Below are positions 9,801-16,791 of a stretch of 64,000 nt of DNA, in pieces (the stretch's first letter is position 1; the number at the start of each line of letters is the position of its first letter). The stretch is taken from the NCBI GenBank assembly GCA_964531455.1, contig CAZHFZ010000004.1:1-64000 (forward strand), in the 5' to 3' direction. Under the pieces are notes generated by a model. It had not been told where the DNA came from. It was given only the letters and a program-made list of their open reading frames with translations, and searched no databases. The DNA is from Ga0077527 sp964531455. Lineage in GTDB: Bacteria; Pseudomonadota; Gammaproteobacteria; Burkholderiales; SG8-41. The position numbers and the translations under genes were made by a program.

Positions 9801-10382
9801 AGCGCGTCCGACATGGGTTTCCACCGGCACCGATGCAGCACCAACAGTCATGGCCTGCGTGCCCAGCCGCTGCACTTCGAGATAAAACCGCCCGGGAAAC
9901 AACCTTGACCAGTCAAGCGCCAACCGGCGTGCACTGTCATCATGACCGGCAATCAACGACTGACCGACGTCGCCCAGGTGCGCGCCGGACAACGCGATCA
10001 GACCACCGGTGCCAACCTCGTCAAACCAGGCCTTCATCACCTCGGCGCGGCCGCGATACTGGTTGCCGCGATAGGCACGGGTCAACAGCTCACACAACCG
10101 CAGATAACCTTCATGGTTCTGCGCCAGCAGCAACAGGCGGAACGGATTGTCGCGGTCGGCCTCGTTGCTCAGCAGCAGGTCGCAGCCGATGATCGGCTTG
10201 ACGCCCTTGCCGCGCGCCTCCTTGTAGAACTTGACCATACCGAACACATTGCCCAGATCGGTCAATGCCAGTGCCGGCATGCCATCTGCCTTCGCCGCAG
10301 CCACAACATCTTCGATGCGCACGATGCCATCAACGATGGAGTATTCGCTGTGCAGGCGGAGATGGACGAACGACGGTTGCAT
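6852..10382 (-). CDS. dnaE: DNA polymerase III alpha subunit
   Basis: A 1176-residue replicative polymerase of normal length. It opens with a PHP domain (FVHLRLHSEYSIVDGIVRI), followed by the C-family polymerase core with the catalytic carboxylates in MPDFDIDFCQDGR at about residues 405-416 and conserved GPGRGSGAGS and MHAGGVLIAP segments. The C-terminal third has the HhH/OB-fold part (VTVAGVVLSVRVQNT). Starts at ATG 10382. The stop at 6852 lies inside the 5' end of the downstream TPR gene. Confidence 0.97.
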   Translation of the reverse strand: MQPSFVHLRLHSEYSIVDGIVRIEDVVAAAKADGMPALALTDLGNVFGMVKFYKEARGKGVKPIIGCDLLLSNEADRDNPFRLLLLAQNHEGYLRLCELLTRAYRGNQYRGRAEVMKAWFDEVGTGGLIALSGAHLGDVGQSLIAGHDDSARRLALDWSRLFPGRFYLEVQRLGTQAMTVGAASVPVETHVGRALQLAGELGLPAVATHPVQFLKSDEYRAHEARVCISEGYILSDQRRPRKFSTEQYFKTQAEMAELFADVPEVLENSVEIAKRCTLSLTLGKSRLPHFPTPEGVNLEEHLRACAGEGLTTRLAELYPDAAEREKQEPAYRDRLEFETKTIVQMGFPGYFLIVADFINWAKNNGVPVGPGRGSGAGSLVAYSLGITDLDPLRYNLLFERFLNPERVSMPDFDIDFCQDGRDRVIDYVKQRYGADSVSQIATFGTMAAKAVVRDVGRVLDLGYNFCDQLAKLIPFQPGKLITLEEARKMEPQLAEREKNEEEVAELLELAGTLEGMTRNVGMHAGGVLIAPGKLTDFCPLYVADASNSAVSQFDKDDVESIGLVKFDFLGLTTLTILDWTLRYIRQLDPSSTLKLEKLPLDDRASYAIFQQANTSAVFQFESRGMRDMLKSAKPDRFGDIIALVALYRPGPMELIPEFCARKHGKRFSYPDPRVESILSETYAIMVYQEQVMQMAQIIGGYSLGGADLLRRAMGKKKPEEMAEHRGLFREGAAKNGLTQVKADELFDLMEKFAGYGFNKSHAAAYALVAYHTAYMKAHHTAAFMAANMSAVMNDTDKVQQLVDDARENGLEVLAPDVNAGGYRFAPVDVKRIRYGLGGVKGTGEGAINHIVEVREAGGPFKDLFDFCHRLDKRVVNRRVVESLVRAGAFDSVNDNRAELMACVGLALESAEQASRAASQNSLFGDAADAPRVVAPSNIPRWSKKELLQNEKLALGYYRSDHLFNVYRDEVRRMVGRKLGELQTASDIAGRSVTVAGVVLSVRVQNTASGRMGIVLLADDTGKHEIVVFREAFDRFRHKLREDELLVMEIRGKQRYRSAESEGENGGNGGDNSLRLEAVNVLDLNEARNRYARGIKLICNGQSSGSKLKELLAPHRQGACPVAVEYSSDGARCEVKLGPAWQVNINEDLIRALSEWLRPENVRVLYGSNMEQGGGAE

Positions 10383-10599
10383 AGGGCGCTATTTTACGGT
10401 GTGCTGCCGACCAGAATAATCTGCGCAGGCAGGATTGTTTTACACCAATAAAATCCGCCACATAGCGAAGCTTTCTGCGTACTAACTGTGCAGCCCGCCG
10501 GCAGTAACGATAAATGGCACTGAAGAATCCGGAACAGAACTGCCGCGTAACGCAGCAACTTCAAGCCCCCGCCAGGCCTGCCTGCGGAGCCGGTGCCAC
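10383..10599. other. Intergenic stretch upstream of dnaE
   Basis: No convincing gene is seen. The stretch must hold the dnaE promoter on the minus strand, but no clear -35/-10 pair was identified. Short open frames here lack ribosome sites and family features. Confidence 0.5.
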
Positions 10600-10845
10600 T
10601 TAAAAACCTCGCACCACTATCCACCCCGGGAGTTTTGCGCTGATTACCGGGCACTGGCGGTGCTCACCGGCATCATTTGGGCAGTCGATGTCGAGGTCAC
10701 CGCCAAGCAATTGTTGCCAGGCAAACAGATATTCACGGTGATCGGGATTTTCCTGTCGGCGCGCCCGCAACTGAGCGCACGACCAATCAGCCGAAACGTT
10801 CAGGCGCGAACGGCGCCGGATCGACGAACGGCGCTTCTCCGGCAA
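10600..10845 (-). CDS. Possible small protein overlapping the end of the flavoenzyme gene (doubtful)
   Basis: A minus-strand frame from a TTG at 10845 to a TAA at 10600 could encode up to 81 residues. The part beyond the flavoenzyme stop (about 60 residues, including NPDHREYLFAWQQLLGGDL) has a codon pattern and composition like a real protein, while the overlapping first part is an Arg-rich out-of-frame reading. No ribosome site was recognised and the family is unknown. It could be a coupled small gene or chance. Confidence 0.22.
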   Translation of the reverse strand: MPEKRRSSIRRRSRLNVSADWSCAQLRARRQENPDHREYLFAWQQLLGGDLDIDCPNDAGEHRQCPVISAKLPGWIVVRGF

Positions 10846-12052
10846 TCATTTCCGCCAACAGCCTCCCAGTCACCGGCCCCAGCGTGAAGCCGTGGTGGGC
10901 ATGACCGAAGGCAAACCACAGGCTGGCATGCCGCGGCGCGCGACCGATGACCGGCAGCATGTCGGGCGTGCAGGGCCGCGCCCCCATCCAGGGTTCGGCA
11001 TCCAGCCGTTCACCAAGCGGAAAAAGATCCCGCGCCACAGGTTCCGCCCGCCCGAGTTGCACCGGCGTCTTGATCGCGTCTCGCATCGCGAATTCCGCAC
11101 CGGTTGTCAGGCGAATGCCACGCTGCATTGGCGCAAGGAAATAACCGCGCTCGGTATCCAGCAGCGGGTGGTTGAGGCGCGCGACACCCGCTGCCCGATA
11201 GTGCATGTGATAACCGCGTTTCACCGCCAGCGGCAGTTCGTAACCCAAGGCGCGTGTCATTACGTCGGACCAGGGGCCCAGTGCGATCACCGCCTGACCT
11301 GCGGCAACGGAACCTTCCACGGTGCGCAGGCGCCAGCCCTTGCCGTCCTCCTCAAGGCTGGCCGCATTGCCCTGAACGAAACGGCCACCCAGTGCTTCGA
11401 AACGCCGCAGGTAGGCCTGCGCGAGGGCCTGCGGATCATCCACGCTTGCGGGATCAGTCCAGTGCAACGCACCGGCCAGTACCGGAGCAACATGCGGCTC
11501 GACCTGCTGCAGCGCGCGGGCATCAAGCATCCGGTAGTTGACGCCAAATTCGCGATGCCAGCGTTCGGCTTCCGCGTAACGCCGGTCGCGTTCGCGCTCG
11601 GTGCGGAAGGCCTTGATCCAGCCGCGGCTGTGCAACAGGCCTTGCGCTGCCGACTCCCCGGCGAGCACATGGTGCTCCGACAGGCAGTGCTCGATCAGAC
11701 GGGCATAACGCCGCGCGACCTCGGCATGGCGCGCCGGACGGGAATGTTTCCAGTACTGCCACAGGAACGGCGCCAGCGCGGGCAACGCCGTGGGATGGTA
11801 ATGCGCATCAATGGTGCGGTTGAGCGCGTAACGCAACAGGGCACCAAAATCGTGCGGAAAACCGTAGGGATAAACACCCTCACGCTGGATCAGCCCGGCA
11901 TTGCCGAAGGAAGTTTCCTCGGCGGCTCCACGACGGTCGACGAGCACCACCTTGCGCGACCGTTTCTGCAGGTGCAGCGCTACGCAGATGCCGACCATTC
12001 CCGCACCGAGCACGACGGCATCGGCACGCATCATCGAATCGTTACCGGCCAT
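10787..12052 (-). CDS. FAD-dependent D-amino acid dehydrogenase-like oxidoreductase (DadA family)
   Basis: A 421-residue flavoprotein. The N-terminus carries the dinucleotide-binding motif GAGMVG within VVLGAGMVGICVAL, followed by the acidic end VDRRG. The C-terminal part has the FAD closure region PVIGRAPRHASLWFAFGHAHHGFTLGPVTG, characteristic of DadA-type D-amino acid dehydrogenases and glycine/sarcosine oxidase relatives. It should oxidise an amino acid to the imino acid and pass electrons to the respiratory chain. An Asp/Glu racemase and an acidic amino acid transporter lie within 5 kb, which makes a D-amino acid substrate plausible. It is divergent from the hydrolase at 12181, with a 128 bp shared promoter region. 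Confidence 0.85.
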   Translation of the reverse strand: MAGNDSMMRADAVVLGAGMVGICVALHLQKRSRKVVLVDRRGAAEETSFGNAGLIQREGVYPYGFPHDFGALLRYALNRTIDAHYHPTALPALAPFLWQYWKHSRPARHAEVARRYARLIEHCLSEHHVLAGESAAQGLLHSRGWIKAFRTERERDRRYAEAERWHREFGVNYRMLDARALQQVEPHVAPVLAGALHWTDPASVDDPQALAQAYLRRFEALGGRFVQGNAASLEEDGKGWRLRTVEGSVAAGQAVIALGPWSDVMTRALGYELPLAVKRGYHMHYRAAGVARLNHPLLDTERGYFLAPMQRGIRLTTGAEFAMRDAIKTPVQLGRAEPVARDLFPLGERLDAEPWMGARPCTPDMLPVIGRAPRHASLWFAFGHAHHGFTLGPVTGRLLAEMIAGEAPFVDPAPFAPERFG

Positions 12053-12180
12053 CGCAAGCAGTCCCGATCCACACCAAGTCCGTTTTCTGCCTGTTCATCG
12101 AAGACCATTATACTGGCGCCGCCGTTACTTGCCTCAAAGTCTGCGCCTTGCCCACAGCCAACTGAACAACCCCAGCCGAA

Positions 12181-13071
12181 ATGACGAACTCCATGACCGC
12201 CGCAGCCGCAAAGCGCAGCCATTCCGAATTTCACGATATCAACGGCCTGCGCCACCACGTGCGCATCTGGGGGGACGCTGCTGCGCCGCCACTGTTCCTG
12301 CTCCACGGCTGGATGGACGTTTCTGCATCTTTCCAGTTTGTCGTAGACGAATTGCAGCGGGACTGGCGAGTTGTTGCGCCTGACTGGCGAGGCTGCGGTC
12401 ACTCCGCTTGGGCGGGCGGAGGATATTGGTTTCCGGACTATTACGCTGATCTTGATGCGCTGCTGGAGATCTATGCGCCGGACGAGCCGGCGCGACTGGT
12501 CGGCCACAGCATGGGTGGCGTGATCGCCTGCACCTATGCGGGCATTCGGCCGGCAAGGGTCGCGAAAGTGCTTTCTTTTGAAGGTTTCGGCCTGAAGCGA
12601 ACCACACCATCCGAGGCGCCGGAGCGATACCGCCGCTGGCTAGACGAACTGTCCGCAGAACCCCGATTCCGCGTCTATGCCTCGTTCGATGCGCTGGCCA
12701 AACGCCTGCACGGCGATAACCCGCGGCTGACGCCGGAAAAAGCGCAATTCATCGCCCGTGCCTGGGCACACGAAACTGCAACCGACAAAATTGAGCTGGT
12801 GCATGACCCGCGCCACAAACGCAGCAACCCGGTGCTGTTCCGCATTGAAGAGTTAATCGCCTGCTGGCGCGAGTGCAAGGCGCCCGTGTTATGGGTGTTC
12901 GCGCGGGATTCCAAAGGCACCGGCTATCTGAGTGATTCGGCGAAAGAACTCGCCGAGCGCAAGGGCGCATTCCAGGACTACCGCGAGGCGTGGATCGATG
13001 AAGCGGGACACATGATGCACCACGACCAGCCGGCAGCAGTCGCGCGATTGATCGAGGAGTTTCTGGACTAG
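12181..13071 (+). CDS. Alpha/beta-fold hydrolase
   Basis: A 296-residue protein with the oxyanion-loop motif LFLLHGWMD and the nucleophile elbow GHSMGG (Ser in SMGG), an acid probably in the WVFARDSKG region, and the catalytic His in DEAGHMMHHDQPAAVA near the C-terminus. It belongs to the broad esterase/epoxide hydrolase/haloalkane dehalogenase-like group. The substrate is unknown. The second ATG, four codons later, is an equally possible start (MTNSMTAAAA). It is transcribed divergently from the flavoenzyme gene and converges with the small membrane peptide gene. Confidence 0.88.
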   Translation: MTNSMTAAAAKRSHSEFHDINGLRHHVRIWGDAAAPPLFLLHGWMDVSASFQFVVDELQRDWRVVAPDWRGCGHSAWAGGGYWFPDYYADLDALLEIYAPDEPARLVGHSMGGVIACTYAGIRPARVAKVLSFEGFGLKRTTPSEAPERYRRWLDELSAEPRFRVYASFDALAKRLHGDNPRLTPEKAQFIARAWAHETATDKIELVHDPRHKRSNPVLFRIEELIACWRECKAPVLWVFARDSKGTGYLSDSAKELAERKGAFQDYREAWIDEAGHMMHHDQPAAVARLIEEFLD

Positions 13072-13092
13072 GGCTGCCGAAAGTTTCAGCAG

Positions 13093-13122
13093 AGCCGGCG
13101 CGCTACCGCGCGCCGGGCTTTA
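13093..13122. terminator. Hairpin terminator between convergent genes
   Basis: An 8-bp perfect GC stem, CCGGCGCG (13095-13102) and CGCGCCGG (13109-13116), with a six-base loop, followed on the plus strand by GCTTT. It sits between the plus-strand hydrolase stop (13071) and the minus-strand peptide stop (13127), so it could serve one or both. The T run is short, which lowers confidence. Confidence 0.55.
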
Positions 13123-13126
13123 CCGC

Positions 13127-13270
13127 TCATTCGCCCAAAATGTTCGGGAAGGCGAATCCGAAGGTCAGCAGAAATACGCTGGTTTTACCAATGAAGGTCA
13201 GCTTCTGCAAAGTGCCCATATTGGCGAATTTCACCGCATTGCCCTGAGCAGTTTTGGATTTAACGGACAT
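13127..13270 (-). CDS. 47-residue membrane peptide of unknown function
   Basis: A small gene that length cut-offs would miss. Reading the minus strand from ATG at 13270 to TGA at 13127 gives 47 residues: a polar, basic start (MSVKSKTAQGNAVKF) followed by one hydrophobic segment (LTFIGKTSVFLLTFGFAFPN) and an acidic end (ILGE). A strong ribosome site AAGGAG lies about 9 bases before the ATG, which is the main reason to believe it. It is monocistronic, 135 bp before the divergent racemase ORF. The product is probably a single-pass inner-membrane peptide. The family was not recognised, and the hydrophobic stretch could also be a signal anchor. Confidence 0.65.
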   Translation of the reverse strand: MSVKSKTAQGNAVKFANMGTLQKLTFIGKTSVFLLTFGFAFPNILGE

Positions 13271-13394
13271 TAGGTAGGACTCCTTGTTGGGTTATATGTC
13301 TCGCTCTGCGAGGGGGCGGCCCCGGAATAACCTGGACCGTGGGAGCAAGCCGCCCTGTGCAGTAACAATTGCCAACAACTATGAATACCCCGTC

Positions 13395-13414
13395 GTGAAG
13401 CTTTTGTGAAGCTT
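13395..13414. promoter_or_regulatory. Direct repeat spaced one helical turn, possible operator
   Basis: GTGAAGCTT occurs twice, at 13395-13403 and 13406-13414, with an 11-bp period. Such spacing is typical of OmpR/PhoB-type regulator sites. It lies between the divergent 47-residue peptide gene and the racemase gene. The regulator is unknown; the repeat may be chance. Confidence 0.3.
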
Positions 13415-13480
13415 GCGTCCCTAACTGCAGCCTGCAACACTGACTCCTCCCCCTTTCCGGATTCTCACACCAGCCCGACC

Positions 13481-14209
13481 ATGCCGCCTATTCCCCCTTC
13501 CCCGCTGCTGGGTGTTCTCGGCGGCATGGGCCCTCTTGCTACAGCTGACTTTCTGGCCAAACTGGTCGCCGAAACACCCGCCAGCCGCGATCAGGACCAC
13601 ATCCCCTATATCGCCTATGGCGTGCCGCAGATCCCCGACCGGCCGCCGGCGATCACCGGCAACGGCGAATCACCGCTGCCGCACATGCTGCGCGGCATTG
13701 CCACACTGAAACAGGCCGGCGCCCAGGCGGTGGCCATCGCCTGCAATACCGCGCATTTCTGGCACGACGATCTCGTTCGGGAGGGCGGACTGCCCATACT
13801 GCACATTGCCGATGCGGTCTGCGACCTGCTGGCCGAACGCGGCATCACCAGCGGCAAGATCGGCTTGATTGGCACTGAAGGCACCATCATGGCGGGCTTT
13901 TTCCAGCAACGCTTTGCGGCGCACGGGCTGGACTATTTGATCAGCAGCCGCGCCGATCAGGATGAACTGGTGCTGCCGGCCATCGCCTGCGTCAAAGCCA
14001 ACGACCTGCAAGGTGCGCATCGCCTGGCCATTCAGGCGGTTGAAAATCTGCTCGACGCCGGTGCATGCACCGTCGTGCTGGCCTGCACCGAAACACCGGT
14101 CGCTGTTGAATTTGCAGCACATCCGGCATCCATGCACTGTATTGATGCAACACGTGCACTGGCACGGGCCTGCGTGGCATGGCATCGCACAGCGACACAG
14201 GCACGCTAA
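13481..14209 (+). CDS. Aspartate/glutamate racemase family protein
   Basis: The ATG at 13481 (MPPIPPSPLLGVLGGMGPLAT) is preferred over the GTG at 13406 because family similarity begins at LLGVLGGMGP and the extra 25 residues look non-coding; the product then has 242 residues. Both catalytic cysteines of the cofactor-independent racemases are present: IACNTAH in the first half and VLACTET in the second. It should interconvert L- and D-aspartate or glutamate in the cytoplasm. The acidic amino acid ABC transporter starts 148 bp downstream. The gene order suggests use of D- and L-acidic amino acids. Confidence 0.88.
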   Translation: MPPIPPSPLLGVLGGMGPLATADFLAKLVAETPASRDQDHIPYIAYGVPQIPDRPPAITGNGESPLPHMLRGIATLKQAGAQAVAIACNTAHFWHDDLVREGGLPILHIADAVCDLLAERGITSGKIGLIGTEGTIMAGFFQQRFAAHGLDYLISSRADQDELVLPAIACVKANDLQGAHRLAIQAVENLLDAGACTVVLACTETPVAVEFAAHPASMHCIDATRALARACVAWHRTATQAR

Positions 14210-14233
14210 CCATTTGTAAATGATCATTTTTTT

Positions 14234-14257
14234 AGCAGGCATCCGTGCCTGGCTGCT
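14234..14257. terminator. Weak hairpin after the racemase gene
   Basis: AGCAGGCA and TGCCTGGCTGCT can pair with one bulged base around a TCCG loop. A run of seven T lies before rather than after the stem on the plus strand, so it is poor as a plus-strand intrinsic terminator. Confidence 0.25.
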
Positions 14258-14357
14258 GGACAAAACAGCAGGCTTCCCTTAGATTGCCCATTGCAACGAT
14301 TCTTCGCCGTGCAACAAAAAACGGCCCCGACTCTCTCAACTGCTACAGGAGATTTCC

Positions 14358-15278
14358 ATGCTTCGCATTTCTCATCTGGTGGCCGCCATTGCCGCCGCAA
14401 GCCTGTTCACTGCGCCGGTACAGGCACAGGAACTGACCGGCACGCTGAAAAAAATCAAGGACACTGGCGTCATCAAGGTCGGTCATCGCGACGCCTCGGT
14501 GCCGTTTTCCTACCTCGATGACCAGCAGAAGCCAATCGGCTACGGCGTCGATATCTGCATGAAAATCGTCGACAAGGTCAAAGCCGAACTGAAAATGCCG
14601 AATCTGAAAGTCGAGTTCGTGCCGGTCACCTCGCAGACGCGGATTCCGATCTTGATGGGCGGCAACATCGACCTCGAATGCGGTTCGACCACGAACTCGG
14701 TCGAGCGCCAGAAACAGGTGGACTTCGCTCCGACTTATTTCGTCACCGGCACCAAGATCATCGTCAAGAAGAGTTCCGGCATCAAGGGTTACGACGACCT
14801 CAAAGGCAAAACCGTGGTCTTCACCCAGGGCACCACAAACGAGCGCGCGATGAAGGCCTACAACGACGAGAAAAAACTCGGTATCAACTTCATTCCGTCC
14901 AAGGATCATGCTGAGTCCTTCCTCGCCGTGCAGACTGACCGTGCCGCCGCTTTTCCGATGGACGACATCCTGCTCTACGGCCTGAAAGCGGGCGCCAAGA
15001 ACCCGGATGATTTCGTCGTCATCGGCGAGTTCCTCTCAGACGACCCCTACGCGATCATGATGCGTCGCGATGACCCGGCCTTCAAGAAACTGGTCGATGA
15101 TGCCGTGACCGCGATCTACAAGAGCGGCGAAATCAACAAGATCTACACCAAGTGGTTCGAGTCAAAAATCCCGCCCAAGGGCATCAACCTGGGTTTCCCG
15201 ATGTCCGATGGACTCAAGGCTGCGATCAAGAGCCCGAACAACACCGGTGTCGGCGCCTGCGGCAAGATGAAGTGCTGA
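14358..15278 (+). CDS. gltI: ABC transporter substrate-binding protein, glutamate/aspartate type
   Basis: A 306-residue family 3 binding protein. The signal peptide is MLRISHLVAAIAAASLF with cleavage near VQAQEL. The mature protein contains FSYLDDQQKPIGYGVDIC and later DLECGSTTNSVERQKQVDF, characteristic of the GltI/AatJ group that binds glutamate and aspartate. The ribosome site GGAG lies a few bases before ATG 14358. Two permeases and the ATPase follow on the same strand; a terminator hairpin after this gene should keep binding protein levels above those of the membrane components. Neighbouring racemase and flavoenzyme genes support acidic amino acids as substrate. Confidence 0.93.
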   Translation: MLRISHLVAAIAAASLFTAPVQAQELTGTLKKIKDTGVIKVGHRDASVPFSYLDDQQKPIGYGVDICMKIVDKVKAELKMPNLKVEFVPVTSQTRIPILMGGNIDLECGSTTNSVERQKQVDFAPTYFVTGTKIIVKKSSGIKGYDDLKGKTVVFTQGTTNERAMKAYNDEKKLGINFIPSKDHAESFLAVQTDRAAAFPMDDILLYGLKAGAKNPDDFVVIGEFLSDDPYAIMMRRDDPAFKKLVDDAVTAIYKSGEINKIYTKWFESKIPPKGINLGFPMSDGLKAAIKSPNNTGVGACGKMKC

Positions 15279-15300
15279 TGGCGGAGAACTGCTGAACCCA

Positions 15301-15330
15301 GCCGGAGAGCCCCGCTCTCCGGTTTTTTTT
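15301..15330 (+). terminator. Intra-operon intrinsic terminator after the binding-protein gene
   Basis: A perfect 9-bp stem, CCGGAGAGC (15302-15310) and GCTCTCCGG (15314-15322), with a three-base loop followed directly by eight T (15323-15330): a textbook Rho-independent terminator. It sits between gltI (stop 15278) and the first permease (start 15359), so it probably attenuates transcription into the permease and ATPase genes. Confidence 0.9.
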
Positions 15331-15358
15331 ATCCCGCATTTCCCGTTACACTGACCCC

Positions 15359-16084
15359 ATGGATTTCGGCTTTCTCTCACAACCGGCTTTTTCCGGCGGC
15401 GGCACCTACCTCGACTGGGTAATTACCGGCATCAAATGGACGATGCTGGTATCGCTGTGCGCATGGGTCATTGCCTTCATCGTGGGCTCGGTACTGGGCG
15501 TCATGCGCACGACCAAGGTGATCTGGCTCAGAGGCCCAGCCACCGTTTACGTCGAGCTGTTCCGCAACATTCCGCTGCTGGTGCACATGTTCATCTGGTA
15601 CTTCGTCATGCCGGAACTGGTGCCCAAGTCGCTGGGCCTCTGGATGAAACAGGGCATGCCGATGCCCGAATTCTGGAGTGCTGTTTTTGCATTGGGTTTC
15701 TACACCGCATCACGCGTCGCAGAGCAGGTGCGTTCGGGGATAGATTCCATCCCCCGCGGCCAGACCCATGCCGCGCTGGCCACCGGCCTCACCATGCCGC
15801 AGGTGTACCGCTACCTGCTGCTGCCGATGGGCTACCGCATCGTGGTGCCGCCGCTGACCTCCGAATTCCTCACCATATTCAAGAACTCTTCAGTCGCGCT
15901 GACCATCGGCGTACTTGAACTGACCGCCCAGGCCCGGACCATCTCCGAATACACCTTCCGCACCTTCGAGATCTTTACGCTCGCCACCGTCGTCTACGTG
16001 GTGATCACACTGGCAGTGGTGGTCATCATGCAGTTTGTCGAAACAAAGATTCGGGTGCCGGGCTACATCGGCACGGGACGCTAA
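15359..16084 (+). CDS. gltJ: Amino acid ABC transporter permease, GltJ-like
   Basis: A 241-residue inner-membrane protein of the HisMQ family. It has an N-terminal segment, several hydrophobic helices (WTMLVSLCAWVIAFIVGSVLG) and the ABC-permease EAA-like loop ASRVAEQVRSGIDSIPRGQTH followed by AALATGLTMPQVYRYLLLP, which contacts the ATPase. It should form a heterodimer with the permease encoded 4 bp downstream. The assignment to the glutamate/aspartate system comes from the gene order gltIJKL. Confidence 0.92.
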   Translation: MDFGFLSQPAFSGGGTYLDWVITGIKWTMLVSLCAWVIAFIVGSVLGVMRTTKVIWLRGPATVYVELFRNIPLLVHMFIWYFVMPELVPKSLGLWMKQGMPMPEFWSAVFALGFYTASRVAEQVRSGIDSIPRGQTHAALATGLTMPQVYRYLLLPMGYRIVVPPLTSEFLTIFKNSSVALTIGVLELTAQARTISEYTFRTFEIFTLATVVYVVITLAVVVIMQFVETKIRVPGYIGTGR

Positions 16085-16087
16085 GCC

Positions 16088-16777
16088 ATGTTCAGCGATT
16101 TCGACTTCGACGTCATCCAGCGCGCCCTGCCCTATATGGGTCAGGGCATGATGTTTTCGCTGGGCCTCACCGCGCTTGCCATGATTGGCGGCATTGTCCT
16201 CGGCACCGTATTGGCGCTGATGCGCCTGTCCAGCATCAAGACGATCAGCCTGCCCGCCAGCGGCTATGTCAATCTGCTGCGCTCGACGCCGCTGATCCTG
16301 GTGATTTTCTGGTTCTATTTTCTGGTGCCGATCGCCATCAAGCACATCTCCGGCGACAGCTACGCCCAGGGCATCGGCCCCTTCCATTCGGCGCTGATCG
16401 CCTTCACGCTATTCGAGGCTGCGTACTATTGCGAAATCATCCGCGCCGGCATCCAGAGCGTGCCCGCCGGCCAGATCAACGCCGCCTATGCGCTCGGGCT
16501 CAATTACTGGCAGGCCACCATCCAGGTCGTGCTGCCGCAGGCCTTCCGCAACATGGTGCCGATCCTGCTGACGCAGGGCATCATCCTGTTCCAGGACACT
16601 TCTTTGGTCTATGTGGTGGGCCTCACCGATTTCATGGGTGCGGCCAGCAAGGTCGCCCAGCGTGACGGCCGGCTGGTGGAAATGTACCTGTTCGCAGCAT
16701 TGGTTTATTTTGTCCTCTGTTTCATCGCGTCGTTAATCGTCAAGCGGCTGCAAATGCGCATCACCCCGCCGCGTTAG
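16088..16777 (+). CDS. gltK: Amino acid ABC transporter permease, GltK-like
   Basis: A 229-residue HisMQ-family inner-membrane protein starting four bases after gltJ. It contains the helices MGQGMMFSLGLTALAMIGG and LLRSTPLILVIFWFYFLVP, and the ATPase-contact loop EAAYYCEIIRAGIQSVPAGQ followed by ALGLNYWQATIQVVLPQA. It is the second membrane subunit of the acidic amino acid importer. Confidence 0.93.
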   Translation: MFSDFDFDVIQRALPYMGQGMMFSLGLTALAMIGGIVLGTVLALMRLSSIKTISLPASGYVNLLRSTPLILVIFWFYFLVPIAIKHISGDSYAQGIGPFHSALIAFTLFEAAYYCEIIRAGIQSVPAGQINAAYALGLNYWQATIQVVLPQAFRNMVPILLTQGIILFQDTSLVYVVGLTDFMGAASKVAQRDGRLVEMYLFAALVYFVLCFIASLIVKRLQMRITPPR

Positions 16778-16791
16778 GAAGGCATTTCCCC

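Noticed and set aside
10892..12184. Long plus-strand frame antisense to the DadA-like gene
   Set aside because: It lies entirely over a gene with clear FAD motifs on the minus strand and shows no recognisable domain.
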